From Bacillota bacterium LX-D (lineage in GTDB: Bacteria; Bacillota; DUOV01; Zhaonellaceae): a DNA stretch of 64,000 bases. A program made the translations under genes and the position numbers. Below the pieces are notes generated by a model that made no database searches, was not told where the DNA came from, and worked only from the letters and a program-made list of their open reading frames with translations. The stretch lies in the NCBI GenBank assembly GCA_031628995.1, contig JAVLUO010000005.1, forward strand, positions 1-64,000, written 5' to 3'. Below, piece after piece: positions 50,202 to 60,158 of the stretch; the first letter of the stretch is position 1, and every line of letters starts with the position of its first letter.

Positions 50202-51872
50202 GTGGATTTCATTCAAATCGCATTGGTGCTGGCACTCTTAATCTTGCTGGCCATACCAATGGGGCGTTATATCGCAAATGCTTTTTCGCTGGAAAAGACT
50301 AGACTAGACCGCGTATTTGGCGGAGTCGAAAAAGGAATTTTTAAATTATCGGGAATTCATGAAACAGACATGAATTGGAAGCAATACGCAAAAGCGATGC
50401 TGCTCAGCAACTTGATCATGTTCGGGATTGGCTACTTGATCTTACGATTGCAAGGAATACTCCCGGCTAATCCAAGCGGCATTGCCGCAATGGAACCGCT
50501 GCTGTCTTTCAATACGGTATCCAGCTTTTTGACAAACACAAACTTGCAGCATTACAGCGGTGAGTCAGGACTTTCTTACCTTTCCCAAATGGTGGTCATC
50601 ATATATCTTATGTTTACGACTCCTGCTACCGGGATCGCTGTTGCGATAGCTTTCATGCGAGGTCTTAGCGGGAAGAAGATAGGTAACTTTTACGTAGACC
50701 TAGTTCGTGCGCATACACGAATATTGATTCCGCTTGCACTTCTTGTAGGTCTTCTTCTGGTTGGGCAAGGAGTTCCGCAAACGTTGGAGCCAATTGCAAC
50801 TGCGACGACGCTGGAAGGAGCCGAACAACAAATCGCTCGCGGACCGGTTGCCGCTTTAGAGTCAATTAAGCACTTGGGGACAAACGGTGGTGGATTCTTT
50901 GGAGTTAACTCCGCACATCCGTTTGAAAACCCAACTCCTGTCAGCAACGTAATCGAAATATTGTCGATGTTTTTGATTCCGGCAGCGCTGCCGTTCACAT
51001 TCGGGTATATGGTGCGAAACCGCAAGCAGGGATGGATCCTCTTTGCAACTATGGGAGTAATGTTCCTTGGTTTCTTGACCATTTGTTATTTCAATGAACT
51101 AAATGGAAACCCTGCCCTTGCAAAAGTTGGCCTTTCACAGGACTTTGGCAGTATGGAAGGTAAAGAAGTGCGTTTTGGGATAGCTCAAAGTGCGCTATTT
51201 ACAACGGTTACTACTGCGGCAACGACAGGTTCTGTAAATAACATGCATGATACATTAACACCTCTTGGCGGTCTGGTGCCGCTTGGCGAAATGATGCTCA
51301 ACTGCGTATTTGGCGGGGATGGTGTTGGTTTTATAAATATCTTAATGTACTCGATTCTCGCTGTTTTCCTAGCAGGATTAATGGTCGGACGCACTCCTGA
51401 ATTCCTTGGGCGGAAGATTGAGAGCAAGGAAATGAAGTTAATTGCCATCATCATTTTGATTCATCCGCTAATAATCTTGGCTCCGTCTGCAATTGCTTTG
51501 GCGACGGAAATGGGAACTGTTGCGATCTCGAACCCAGGTTTCCATGGTATTTCACAAGTTGTATATGAATTTATTTCATCAGCAGCCAATAACGGGTCCG
51601 GGTTTGAAGGTCTGATAGACAACACACCGTTCTGGAACATTTCAACGGGCTTGGTCATGTTGTTCGGTCGATACTTTTCCATGATCGCCATGCTGGCGGT
51701 AACCGGTTCCTTGCAGGCAAAAACGCCGGTTCCGGCCACTCTGGGTACTTTTAAAGCGGACAACAGTTTGTTTCTTGTGATTTTGTTGGCCACAGTCCTC
51801 ATCGTGGGAGCCCTCACGTTCTTCCCGGTGATTGCGCTTGGGCCTGTAGCGGAATGGTTAACCATCCGTTAA
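50202..51872 (+). CDS. kdpA: K+-transporting ATPase subunit KdpA
   Basis: The K+-binding channel-like subunit, 556 residues and about ten membrane segments. Four selectivity-filter loops are visible: [51 protein letters not shown] and [12 protein letters not shown]. The GTG at 50202 follows GGAGGG; the TTG at 50187 is the ribosome-binding region itself. GC content is clearly above that of the core genes. Confidence 0.97.
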   Translation: MDFIQIALVLALLILLAIPMGRYIANAFSLEKTRLDRVFGGVEKGIFKLSGIHETDMNWKQYAKAMLLSNLIMFGIGYLILRLQGILPANPSGIAAMEPLLSFNTVSSFLTNTNLQHYSGESGLSYLSQMVVIIYLMFTTPATGIAVAIAFMRGLSGKKIGNFYVDLVRAHTRILIPLALLVGLLLVGQGVPQTLEPIATATTLEGAEQQIARGPVAALESIKHLGTNGGGFFGVNSAHPFENPTPVSNVIEILSMFLIPAALPFTFGYMVRNRKQGWILFATMGVMFLGFLTICYFNELNGNPALAKVGLSQDFGSMEGKEVRFGIAQSALFTTVTTAATTGSVNNMHDTLTPLGGLVPLGEMMLNCVFGGDGVGFINILMYSILAVFLAGLMVGRTPEFLGRKIESKEMKLIAIIILIHPLIILAPSAIALATEMGTVAISNPGFHGISQVVYEFISSAANNGSGFEGLIDNTPFWNISTGLVMLFGRYFSMIAMLAVTGSLQAKTPVPATLGTFKADNSLFLVILLATVLIVGALTFFPVIALGPVAEWLTIR

Positions 51873-51900
51873 CTTAGCACGGAAAGAAGGAGTTATCAAT

Positions 51901-53940
51901 ATGAGTATGAACACGCGCGCAACGTTGAATCGCGAAATCATGAAACGGGCTATTGTTGATTCGTTTAAGAAATTGGACCCGCGTTACATGATCAAAAATC
52001 CGGTCATGTTTGTGGTGGAAGTCGGGTTCATAGTAACGTTAATCATGACTTTCGCGCCCGGGGTGTTCGGTGGGGAGCCGGACCCGGTCTTTAATGGAAT
52101 GGTCAGTTTCATTCTGTTCATCACCATTCTGTTTGCCAACTTTGCCGAAGCCCTGGCAGAGGGACGCGGAAAAGCGCAAGCGGATACCTTGAAAAAGACA
52201 AAGCAGGATGTAAAGGCCAAACTGGTGCAAAAAGACGGTTCCATCAAACTGGTCAACTCTTCTGAGCTGCGGAAGGGCGATGTCGTGATTGTGGAAGCGG
52301 ACGAATTGATACCTGGTGACGGAGAGATCATTGAAGGCATTGCGGCCATTGACGAGTCGGCCATTACGGGGGAATCGGCCCCGGTCATCAAAGAGGCGGG
52401 CGGTGACTTCAGCTCGGTAACGGGCGGCACTCGCGTAAAGAGCAACCAGATCAAAGTTCGCATTACAGCAGATCCCGGCGAGTCTTTCCTGGAGCGAATG
52501 ATTAACCTGGTGGAAGGCGCCAAACGGCAAAAGACCCCCAACGAGATTGCGCTGCACACGGTGCTTGTGAGCTTGACCCTGATTTTCTTGATTGTTTGTG
52601 TGACATTGGTACCGATTGCTTCCTATGTTAACGTTACACTTTCTGTTGCAACGCTGGTGGCATTGTTGGTATGCCTCATGCCGACTACGATCGGGGGCCT
52701 GCTGTCGGCGATCGGGATTGCCGGCATGGACCGGGTTACCAAGTTTAATGTCATTGCGATGTCAGGAAAAGCGGTGGAAGCATCCGGCGACATTAACACG
52801 ATTATTCTCGACAAAACGGGAACTATCACGTTTGGGAACCGGATGGCTTCCGTCTTTACCCCAGTCGACGGAATTCAGCAAGATGAACTGAAGCGTGCGG
52901 CGCTGCATAGTTCCATGCACGATAAAACTCCGGAAGGCCGTTCCATCGTAGAATTGGCCCGCAAGTTGGGAGTGCCGGAGAAGGAAATGGAAGCGCCCGG
53001 CTCCGAAGGCATTGAATTTAAAGCGGAAACTCGTATCAGCGGTACCATTTTTGCAGATGGCCGGGAAGTTCGCAAAGGGGCTGTTGACGCGATCAAGAAG
53101 TTTGTGTCTGAAAAAGGGGGAACCATCCCAGCTGACCTTGACCAAAAAGCAGAAACAATTGCCAGGGAAGGCGGTACGCCTCTTGTTGTGGCGGAGGGAA
53201 CCCGAATTCTGGGCCTCATCTATCTGAAAGATACAGTGAAGCCGGGTATGCGGGAACGTTTTGAGGAACTCCGAAAAATGGGAATCCGCACGGTCATGTG
53301 TACGGGAGATAATCCGTTGACATCGGCTACCATTGCACGTGAAGCTGGCGTGGATGACTTTGTTGCGGAAGCCAAGCCGGAAGACAAGATTGCTTTAATT
53401 CGAAAAGAACAAGCAGAAGGAAAACTGGTGGCGATGACTGGGGACGGTACCAACGACGCTCCCGCGCTTGCCCAAGCGGACGTGGGATTGGCGATGAATA
53501 CCGGGACGGCTGCTGCGAAAGAGGCGGCCAACATGGTCGATCTGGATTCTGACCCGACCAAGATTCTTGAAGTGGTAGCAATCGGGAAGCAGCTTTTGAT
53601 GACACGCGGTGCACTTACCACTTTCAGTATCGCTAACGACGTGGCAAAGTATTTCGCCATAATTCCCGCGATGTTCATGACCGCGATTCCGCAAATGAAG
53701 GCATTAAACATCATGAATTTGGCAACTCCCAATAGTGCAATTCTGTCGGCGTTGATTTTTAACGCGATTATCATTCCGCTCTTGATTCCACTGGCGATGA
53801 AAGGGATAAAATACAAGCCGATGGGCGCTTCCCAACTGCTCAGCCGCAACCTTTTCATTTACGGATTGGGCGGAATTGTGGCCCCGTTTGTCGGAATCAA
53901 GATTATCGATATGATCCTGGGTTTGTTCAATCTTAAGTAA
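51901..53940 (+). CDS. kdpB: K+-transporting ATPase ATP-binding subunit KdpB
   Basis: P-type ATPase that energises uptake, 679 residues. Phosphorylation site DKTGTIT, actuator motif TGES in [12 protein letters not shown], hinge [16 protein letters not shown] and [12 protein letters not shown] in the membrane. AAGGAG precedes the ATG. About 52% GC, far from the roughly 35% of the core. Confidence 0.98.
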   Translation: MSMNTRATLNREIMKRAIVDSFKKLDPRYMIKNPVMFVVEVGFIVTLIMTFAPGVFGGEPDPVFNGMVSFILFITILFANFAEALAEGRGKAQADTLKKTKQDVKAKLVQKDGSIKLVNSSELRKGDVVIVEADELIPGDGEIIEGIAAIDESAITGESAPVIKEAGGDFSSVTGGTRVKSNQIKVRITADPGESFLERMINLVEGAKRQKTPNEIALHTVLVSLTLIFLIVCVTLVPIASYVNVTLSVATLVALLVCLMPTTIGGLLSAIGIAGMDRVTKFNVIAMSGKAVEASGDINTIILDKTGTITFGNRMASVFTPVDGIQQDELKRAALHSSMHDKTPEGRSIVELARKLGVPEKEMEAPGSEGIEFKAETRISGTIFADGREVRKGAVDAIKKFVSEKGGTIPADLDQKAETIAREGGTPLVVAEGTRILGLIYLKDTVKPGMRERFEELRKMGIRTVMCTGDNPLTSATIAREAGVDDFVAEAKPEDKIALIRKEQAEGKLVAMTGDGTNDAPALAQADVGLAMNTGTAAAKEAANMVDLDSDPTKILEVVAIGKQLLMTRGALTTFSIANDVAKYFAIIPAMFMTAIPQMKALNIMNLATPNSAILSALIFNAIIIPLLIPLAMKGIKYKPMGASQLLSRNLFIYGLGGIVAPFVGIKIIDMILGLFNLK

Positions 53941-53977
53941 GTTTCGAAATCATTGATGAAAGCAAAGGTGACTTGGT

Positions 53978-54535
53978 ATGATAAAAGCTTTGCGGCTTAG
54001 CCTTGTACTGTTGGTGATTTGCGGGCTTCTCTATCCGTTAGGAATGACGGGAATTGCCCAACTGTTGATGCCCTATCAGGCGGACGGAAGTTTAATGAAG
54101 GATGCAAACGGAAATGTGGTTGGTTCGGAACTGATTGGACAGTCTTTTAAGGATCCGAGATATTTTACCGGTCGTGTTTCTTCGATTGATTATAATGCGG
54201 CAGGATCCGGTTCCGGCAACCTGGCCCCCTCCAATCCCGCACTTATTGAACGGGTTCAGAAAGACATTGACGCGTTCTTGGCAGCCAACCCTGGTGCGAA
54301 GAAGGAAGACATCCCGGGAGATTTGCTCACCAACTCCGGTTCCGGTTTGGACCCGCATATTTCACCCTTGGCGGCAAAAATTCAGGTTCCGAGAATTTCA
54401 CGGGCTCGCGGAATCCCTGAGGAACGCTTGAATGCCTTGATTGATGTGCACACGGAAGGACGACAGCTGGGAGTTTTCGGGCAGCCGCGTGTCAATGTGG
54501 TAAAGTTAAATCAAGCTTTGGATGCAATCCGATAG
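53978..54535 (+). CDS. kdpC: K+-transporting ATPase subunit KdpC
   Basis: 185 residues: one N-terminal membrane segment (about 8-28), then the extracytoplasmic domain with SGSGLDPHISPLAAKIQVPRIARAR-like and GQPRVNVVKLNQAL, the standard family ends. It assembles with KdpA and KdpB. Follows kdpB after 37 bases. Confidence 0.97.
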   Translation: MIKALRLSLVLLVICGLLYPLGMTGIAQLLMPYQADGSLMKDANGNVVGSELIGQSFKDPRYFTGRVSSIDYNAAGSGSGNLAPSNPALIERVQKDIDAFLAANPGAKKEDIPGDLLTNSGSGLDPHISPLAAKIQVPRISRARGIPEERLNALIDVHTEGRQLGVFGQPRVNVVKLNQALDAIR

Positions 54536-54598
54536 CTGGTTTCGAGGAGCGGCGAATTCGCCACTCCTTATTTCCCTGTTCGGAAAGGAGACAAGGAC

Positions 54599-56908
54599 AT
54601 GGCGGAAGAGTTTCGCAGAAAAACCCCGGAAGAAATCCTTCAATCAATCAAGGACATGCAACGGGGACGGCTAAAAATTATCCTGGGGGTCGTAAGCGGT
54701 TCCGGCAAAACCTACCATATGCTGTATGAAGGCTACTCCCTGAAAAAAAAGGGATTGCATGTGGTAATCGGGGTGGTGAGCCCGACTATTACCGCAAAAA
54801 TACTGGAACAAATGCAGGACTTGGAAGTGGTTCCGCCAATTGAATGGCATCATAAGGGAGAAATTCGAAGGGATTTGGATGTGGAGACCATTTTGTCCAA
54901 ACATCCGGATGTGGTATTGGTCGATGATTTGGCGCATCGCAACCGTCCAAACGCACCCCGCCCAACCCGCTTAGATGACGTACTCTATCTAATTGATCAA
55001 GGCATCAGCGTCATTACCACAGTGAACATCTATGAACTGAAAGGGATTCACCATGTGGCGAAAGAACTGACCGGGGTGAAGGTGCAGGTTGAAAACTGCG
55101 TTCCCGCCGATACCTTGTCTCTGGCAGATGAAGTGAAGCTGCTGGATGTGACGCCGGAAGCCATTTTGCAGCGGATCCAGGAGGAAAAAATTCAAACCAA
55201 CAAGCTTTACCAACTGGATAACCTTGTAGTCTTGCGGGAACTGGCTTTGCGTATTGTGGCGGAAGAAGTCAATGAAGACTTGGCCGAGTATCGGGAAACC
55301 CACGGGATGGTGGGCGCTTCCGGCGCAACGGAACGAATTTTGGTCACGGTTCAATATCACTTGACCGGATCAATTTTGATACGTCGGGGACAACAAATCG
55401 CGAAACGGCTGGGTGGAGACTTGTTGGCAGTATGTTTCCGCAACCCGAACAAAACCTTGTCGAAAGAAGAAGCCACTTTTAAACGTTCGATCAAAAAATT
55501 GGTCGAGAAGATAGGAGGTACCTTCGAAGAAGTGTCGATTTCCTCCGACGATGAGGTAGCTGAAGGGATCGTCCGCTATGCCACCCAACATAACGTGACG
55601 CGAATCGTCTTGGGACAATCGAAGCGCACCCGTTGGGAAGAGATTTTGAAAGGTTCCATCATAAACCAGATCCTGCGGAAGACGAAAAATATCGACATCT
55701 TTATCATGGCTGACCGGGCCGAGAAGAAAGGGGAGCGTATTCTTCCAGCCCGCCGCGTTCGGAAAAAATCGCCCCATCCTTACCACAAACTGACACCGGA
55801 AGAGATGGAGAAGGAGATCGGCAAAATCAAGCGCGGCAAACTCAAAGTGTATATCGGGGCAGCGCCCGGTGTCGGAAAAACGTATACAATGCTGCGTGAA
55901 GCGAACGAATTAAAGAAAAAAGGAATTGACGTGGTTATAGGACTGCTTGAAACCCACGGTCGAAAAGAAACTTGGGAGCAGGTGGGGGATCTGGAAATCA
56001 TCCCGCGCAAAAAAATTCAATACCGCAACGTAATACTTGAGGAAATGGACACTGATGCGATCATCAAACGCAACCCGGAAGTGGTGCTGGTTGATGAATT
56101 GGCCCACACCAACGTGTCAGGCAGCAAGTATCAGAAGCGGTACCAGGGTGTAGAGCAAATCCTAAATGCGGGAATCTCAGTTATCTCTACTATGAATATC
56201 CAGCACTTGGAGAGTCTAAACGACGCGGTGGAACAAATCACCGGCATCCGGGTGCGGGAAACGGTACCGGATCATGTTCTTCATTCTGCCGATGAGATTG
56301 AGCTGATCGACATATCGCCCAAAGCCCTACGGGAGCGAATGAGGGAAGGAAATATTTATCCTATGGAGAAAGTCGAGCAATCACTAAATAATTTTTTCAG
56401 GACGGGAAACTTGATTGCCTTACGAGAATTGGCCTTGCGGGAGGTTGCCGATGAAGTGGATGAACGGCTCGAATCCTGGGATCGTCGAACGCTGCGGGGG
56501 CATTTGAGACAGCAAGAGGCAATTGTTGTTTGCGTCAACTTACAGCCTGACAGTGATCGTCTGATTCGGCGGGGGTTCCGCATCGCGTATCGCTTGAAGG
56601 CTGAATGGTACGTTGTGTACGTCAAAGACCAAGCACTGACACCAGAGGAAGAGCAGCGACTGCAAAAGTTGAAAGAACTGACAGAGCGTTTGGGCGGAAA
56701 ATTTGAAATCCACCAGGCGGCCGAGCGGCGCAAAGTCTTCCGTAAACTGGTGGAGGTACTGAATCAAAAAGAAGCTACACAAGTGGTTATTGGCCACTCT
56801 GCCCGTACACGTTGGGAAGAAATCTGGAAAGGAGCTGTAGTACAAAAACTTCTTCGTGCAGTACGCCATCTGGACGTCCTGGTTGTAGCTGATCCTGCTT
56901 TACATTAA
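54599..56908 (+). CDS. Tandem KdpD sensor-module protein without histidine kinase (KdpD-N/USP, twice)
   Basis: 769 residues made of two similar halves. First: a KdpD N-terminal domain with GVVSGSGKT (30-38) and VLVDDLAHRN, then a USP domain (about 245-375) ending GQSKRTRWEEILKGSIINQI. Second: KdpD-N with the canonical GAAPGVGKT (about 420-428) and VLVDELAHTN, then USP (about 633-765) ending GHSARTRWEEIWKGAVVQKL. No membrane segments, HAMP or kinase domain, and no kdpE nearby. In Staphylococcus the KdpD USP domain binds c-di-AMP; here the same ligand controls the operon by riboswitches. It has GGAAAGGAG upstream and lies 63 bases after kdpC. Confidence 0.9.
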   Translation: MAEEFRRKTPEEILQSIKDMQRGRLKIILGVVSGSGKTYHMLYEGYSLKKKGLHVVIGVVSPTITAKILEQMQDLEVVPPIEWHHKGEIRRDLDVETILSKHPDVVLVDDLAHRNRPNAPRPTRLDDVLYLIDQGISVITTVNIYELKGIHHVAKELTGVKVQVENCVPADTLSLADEVKLLDVTPEAILQRIQEEKIQTNKLYQLDNLVVLRELALRIVAEEVNEDLAEYRETHGMVGASGATERILVTVQYHLTGSILIRRGQQIAKRLGGDLLAVCFRNPNKTLSKEEATFKRSIKKLVEKIGGTFEEVSISSDDEVAEGIVRYATQHNVTRIVLGQSKRTRWEEILKGSIINQILRKTKNIDIFIMADRAEKKGERILPARRVRKKSPHPYHKLTPEEMEKEIGKIKRGKLKVYIGAAPGVGKTYTMLREANELKKKGIDVVIGLLETHGRKETWEQVGDLEIIPRKKIQYRNVILEEMDTDAIIKRNPEVVLVDELAHTNVSGSKYQKRYQGVEQILNAGISVISTMNIQHLESLNDAVEQITGIRVRETVPDHVLHSADEIELIDISPKALRERMREGNIYPMEKVEQSLNNFFRTGNLIALRELALREVADEVDERLESWDRRTLRGHLRQQEAIVVCVNLQPDSDRLIRRGFRIAYRLKAEWYVVYVKDQALTPEEEQRLQKLKELTERLGGKFEIHQAAERRKVFRKLVEVLNQKEATQVVIGHSARTRWEEIWKGAVVQKLLRAVRHLDVLVVADPALH

Positions 56909-56941
56909 CTTCAACTTCGCCAGAGGAACAAACATCAATAA

Positions 56942-58276
56942 ATGGTAAAAAATAATACGGATTTTCGCAATGTTTTGGCTGGCATAGCATTTAGTCTGAG
57001 AATTTTTGAGATTACAAAACCTTTCAGTATTACTGTACAGCCAGACCTTTCAAGTGAAAAAGTATTTAGGGAAATAGCCCGAAAATGAATGTTGTAGCAA
57101 AACCAATATTTATCCTACTGGATTTTGTTGAAGGAACATGTAGCGACGATTTTGCCAAAAATATGATAGACTTTCTTGAAAGCTTCCGTTTTGAATATGT
57201 GCATCTAATTGTTCTGGGACAGGAAAGTATTTTTCGTAGACTATCCGTCCTGCAACGTGAATCTCTTAAAATTCCTGCACCAATCTATATGACCGGCTGG
57301 TCAATATTTCGCAAGTGGAACAATAGACGACATGAAGCGATGGGTAACGAAGCCGCCGGATCAAATTATGGAGGAGGCAGATAGAAACAGATATCAACGT
57401 ATTTCAGAAAGATTACGGGCAACTGCCGATAAAATCATATGTTTTGCATTGCCATTCAGTATTGAAGAGGCAAAAATAGTCTTTCCTAATGACTATGTTG
57501 AAACCATTCGCGAAATGCTGAGATATGGTCTTTTACGTCATCACGACGAGCAGCTTCTCGAAATGCACGAAACAATCCGGTCAGGTCTGGAAGAGTTTGT
57601 CCTGCCGATGATTAGGCATAAAACTCATGATGTTTTGGCTAATTATTATTTTTCCGCTGCTTGAAATGTTTGTGGGTCAAACTGACGATATAAAAATGCG
57701 GCTGGTTCCGCTTTTTTTGCGGAATAAAAGTTGAGATGCTCTACGACCAGCGCTGTAGTTTTTGAGCAATTATTTACCAACAGACGTTGGTGTTAAGCAG
57801 GTAAGGGAAGTGAATACAGTTTTATGTTAATTGGAGCTCGTTGATGAAGAGGAGGTTTTTGAATTTATATCTGCTATTCCACTAATAGTAGATATAAAAG
57901 ATATAATACTTTCTAAATCGGTGCTTTTAGGTAATCTGGGTAATCTTATTTGGGAACAGCGGCATGTTCTACGGCCAGCGTGCAAAAAGCTTTTGTCTGA
58001 CAAAACTGAACATGAGACTGCTCTGGAAAACGCATTGCGCATACTAATCTTTTTAGGTGACACCGATTTTATAAAGCTGGCGGAAAGCTTTATTGGAAAA
58101 AAAAGGCGATTAGGCAGTATTGCGTTATTTATGCTTAATCTGATTCCGAAATTACTTGATTTTACGTGTCTATTTAACGGGGGACGCCGCATAAATATGA
58201 ACCTCTTATACTTGATGATATGGATATTGTAAATGTTGTTGAAATATCAATGGATGAAAATAAATGGGAAAGTTAG
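56942..58276 (+). pseudogene. Decayed ATPase-like gene (possibly STAND type)
   Basis: Five frame segments give one degraded protein: FRNVLAGIAFSLRIFEITKP (from 56942), FILLDFVEGTCSDDF...IPAPIYMTGWSI (57085-57310), FASGTIDDMKRWVTKPPDQI...FPNDYVETIREMLRYGLLRH...EMHETIRSGLEEFVLPM (57305-57664), a helical tail (57831-58200) and EPLILDDMDIVNVVEISMDE to a stop at 58274. A winged-helix-like part followed by EMHETIRSGLEE resembles the end of STAND/NB-ARC NTPase modules, a group that includes defence proteins. The Walker motifs are not visible, so this call is tentative. Confidence 0.35.
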
Positions 58277-58382
58277 TATAGATCCTGAATAGAAAATTAG
58301 TGATAATACTTAATGCATTGGCGCAAGTATTTAAAAGTGTCACAACAGGATAGTGTGAATCAAAAGTTAGAAGGTATAAAAT

Positions 58383-58772
58383 ATGGAGAAAATGTCATTG
58401 ATTTTTACTAGAATTCTTTATACGTTATTTATAATTGGAACTATAATTTCACTCTTTATTGTTTATAAAGATATAGACAATAGTATTGCTTTCAAATTCT
58501 TGATAGGGTATCTATTTTTTACTTTCTTTTTGATTTTGTATGTCCCTTTTATTACTATTTTAAATTCAAGAAAATTAAAGCGGGTTGAGATAAGGAAAAG
58601 GCTGTTCAAGTTTATTGCTTTGTTTATTTTATTTGGATCTTTAAATTATATCTTTGATTACGTTTTTAGACCTTCAAACATAGATGTATTTAGAGAATTC
58701 TCTATTGCTTTGGGTTTAGCTTTTGGTATCTCCTTTATCGATGTTACATTTTTAAAAAAGAAAGAGAAATAA
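58383..58772 (+). CDS. Uncharacterised membrane protein
   Basis: 129 residues with four membrane segments (about 10-28, 37-58, 74-90, 102-122) and a basic loop NSRKLKRVEIRKRLF. No family recognised. AGAAGGTA precedes the ATG. Very AT-rich, unlike the kdp block before it. Confidence 0.55.
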   Translation: MEKMSLIFTRILYTLFIIGTIISLFIVYKDIDNSIAFKFLIGYLFFTFFLILYVPFITILNSRKLKRVEIRKRLFKFIALFILFGSLNYIFDYVFRPSNIDVFREFSIALGLAFGISFIDVTFLKKKEK

Positions 58773-58862
58773 AATAGTTTAAGGCAAATCCATAAACTTA
58801 AGGAGTAGTTTAGTGGAAGAAAAGCTGTAGACAAGGAAAGAACTCTTTGGAGGGGCTGATAG

Positions 58863-58940
58863 ATGAATTTATATATTTTAAATACTTTTACTGAACAAGT
58901 TTTTAGTGGAAATCCGGCTGCTGTCTGTGTTTTACAGTAA
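58863..58940 (+). pseudogene. PhzF-family fragment (N-terminus only)
   Basis: MNLYILNTFTEQVFSGNPAA then VCVLQ and a stop: the first 25 residues of a PhzF-like isomerase (F-x-GNPAAVC motif), with a good ribosome site TTGGAGGGG before it. The rest of the gene is replaced by IS66-like sequence. Confidence 0.7.
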
Positions 58941-59046
58941 GAAAAGGTCGGTTATCATAATTCTTTTAGTGTTCGTACCACTTCTCTAAGTATTGCCGGG
59001 TTGAAGCCAGGGTGGATCTCTATAACCGCATGCCCTTGACGCTTAC
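58941..59046 (-). mobile_element. IS66-like end with TnpA tail
   Basis: On the minus strand the element starts GTAAGCGTCAA at 59046, the terminal form of IS66-family ends, and continues in a frame GHAVIEIHPGFNPAILREVV then RTLKEL-stop, similar to the C-terminus of the IS66 accessory protein TnpA. It cuts off istB on one side and the PhzF gene on the other. Internal parts of the IS are missing. Confidence 0.5.
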
Positions 59047-59714
59047 ATTAGTGCTGCTACCATGATTTCATTCTCAAAAATTTCAGTCCATCTTGAAAAC
59101 TCAAGATTAGTAGTAACGAGTAACACTTGCGCGTTCAGAATGCTCAGAAATAACCTGAAATAGTAGTTCTGATTGGTGTCTGTTAAAAGTCAGATAAGAT
59201 AATTCGTCAAGAATTAGTAAATCAACATTTGACAGAGTTTTCTCATACTTTGACAACTTATTGAACTGAAGTGCTTCTGATAGGTCATTAACTAAGGCAG
59301 CAGCCGTATAAAATCGGACGTTAAAGCCAGCTTGGCATGCTTTGAGACCTAGGCCAATAGACAATGGGTTTTCCCAGCTCCGGGATTACCGATCATGACT
59401 ATGTTTTGCCTGTTTCTAATAAAGTCACAGTTTGACAGTTCCCAAATGCAGCCACTTGAAACTTTCTCTAGACAGTTAAAATCAAACTCATCTAATGTTT
59501 TAACAAAAGGAAATTTAGCAGCATTAAGCTTACGTTTTTGTTGGTTTTCTTGCCTTTGAGAAACCTCTATTTTCATAAGATTTCGCAGGAAATGTTCATA
59601 GCTTTCCCCAGGTTCAAGCTGCCGGATGACATTTTCATAGTTTATAAATGATGAAGTACGTATGTTTTTAGCGTAAAGTCTAATAGTTTCCTTAATCGGA
59701 TTAATTTCATTCAT
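59047..59714 (-). pseudogene. istB: IS21-family helper ATPase IstB, frameshifted and truncated
   Basis: Minus strand: 59714-59349 reads MNEINPIKETIRLYAKNIRT to the P-loop GNPGAGKTH, then a frameshift near 59360; 59364-59107 continues IGLGLKACQAGFNVRFYTAA and the Walker B LLILDELSYLTF. After another frame change it runs on as FSRWTEIFENEIMVAAL and is cut at 59047 by an IS66-like end. Confidence 0.85.
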
Positions 59715-59851
59715 ATGGACATATCCCCTTCCCCTAGCAAAGCATCATATTTAGTGAGCCCAGCATTTCGTACCTTTATTTTATTTGAAACGGGTAACGG
59801 GTGTGCTTTAGAAATAGGTGCTAGAAAAGATAGAATTAAATCTACAGTAAT
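59715..59851 (-). pseudogene. istA: IS21-family transposase IstA, C-terminal remnant
   Basis: Minus strand, directly upstream of istB: TVDLILSFLAPISKAHPLPV, SNKIKVRNAGLTKYDALLGE and a stop just before istB. This is the tail of IstA (RNAGL-x-KYDALL). It is cut off on the far side by the 55-bp hairpin element. Confidence 0.6.
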
Positions 59852-59906
59852 GTAAGCGTAAAATAGTCCCCACACTGTGTATAGGTGGGGACTATTTTAC
59901 GCTTAC
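59852..59906. repeat. 55-bp hairpin element 2 (IS66-like ends, 22-11-22)
   Basis: Two perfect 22-bp inverted arms (59852-59873, starting GTAAGCGTAAAATAG, and 59885-59906) around an 11-base loop. Same layout and related sequence as 47464-47518. It separates a cut istA from a cut trxB. Confidence 0.85.
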
Positions 59907-60056
59907 GAAACTAGCAATGATATGGAAACAAATATTCCTGGTGCTTTTGCAGCTGGAGACGTTCGATCAAAAAATGTACGTTAAGTAATAACTGCGGCAT
60001 CTGATGGTGTTATAGCAGCGTTAAGTGCGGAAAAGTATCTTCTTTCTAAACGATAA
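59907..60056 (+). pseudogene. trxB: Thioredoxin reductase fragment (C-terminus)
   Basis: The frame reads TSNDMETNIPGAFAAGDVRS then KNVR-stop-VITAASDGVIAAL and SAEKYLLSKR-stop. METNIPG-x-FAAGDVR and ITAASDG-x-IAALSAEKYL are the FAD-binding C-terminus of TrxB. The glutamine codon CAA usual before VITA has become TAA. Only the last 48 codons remain, starting at the hairpin's edge. Confidence 0.85.
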
Positions 60057-60158
60057 GTAATATCGATTATTATTTTACAATTAATTACCTCTATTAAATT
60101 AGAACGTTTTAAATCCTACTCCCATATACTATATGGACTTAAGTTTGGAGGTGGGATT

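Noticed and set aside
50665-53858. Long reading frames on the minus strand over kdpA and kdpB (up to 212 codons)
   Set aside because: They mirror GC-rich codons of kdpA/kdpB, have no ribosome sites or family motifs, and disappear outside the GC-rich block.
54545-54568. Palindrome after kdpC (GGCGAATTCGCC with flanking AGGAG/CTCCT) as a terminator
   Set aside because: No T-run follows and the KdpD-like gene starts 30 bases later; more likely a processing or stability hairpin, or chance.
54599-56908. Full KdpD histidine kinase
   Set aside because: The protein ends after the second USP domain; no membrane segments, H-box or ATPase domain are present and no kinase frame follows.
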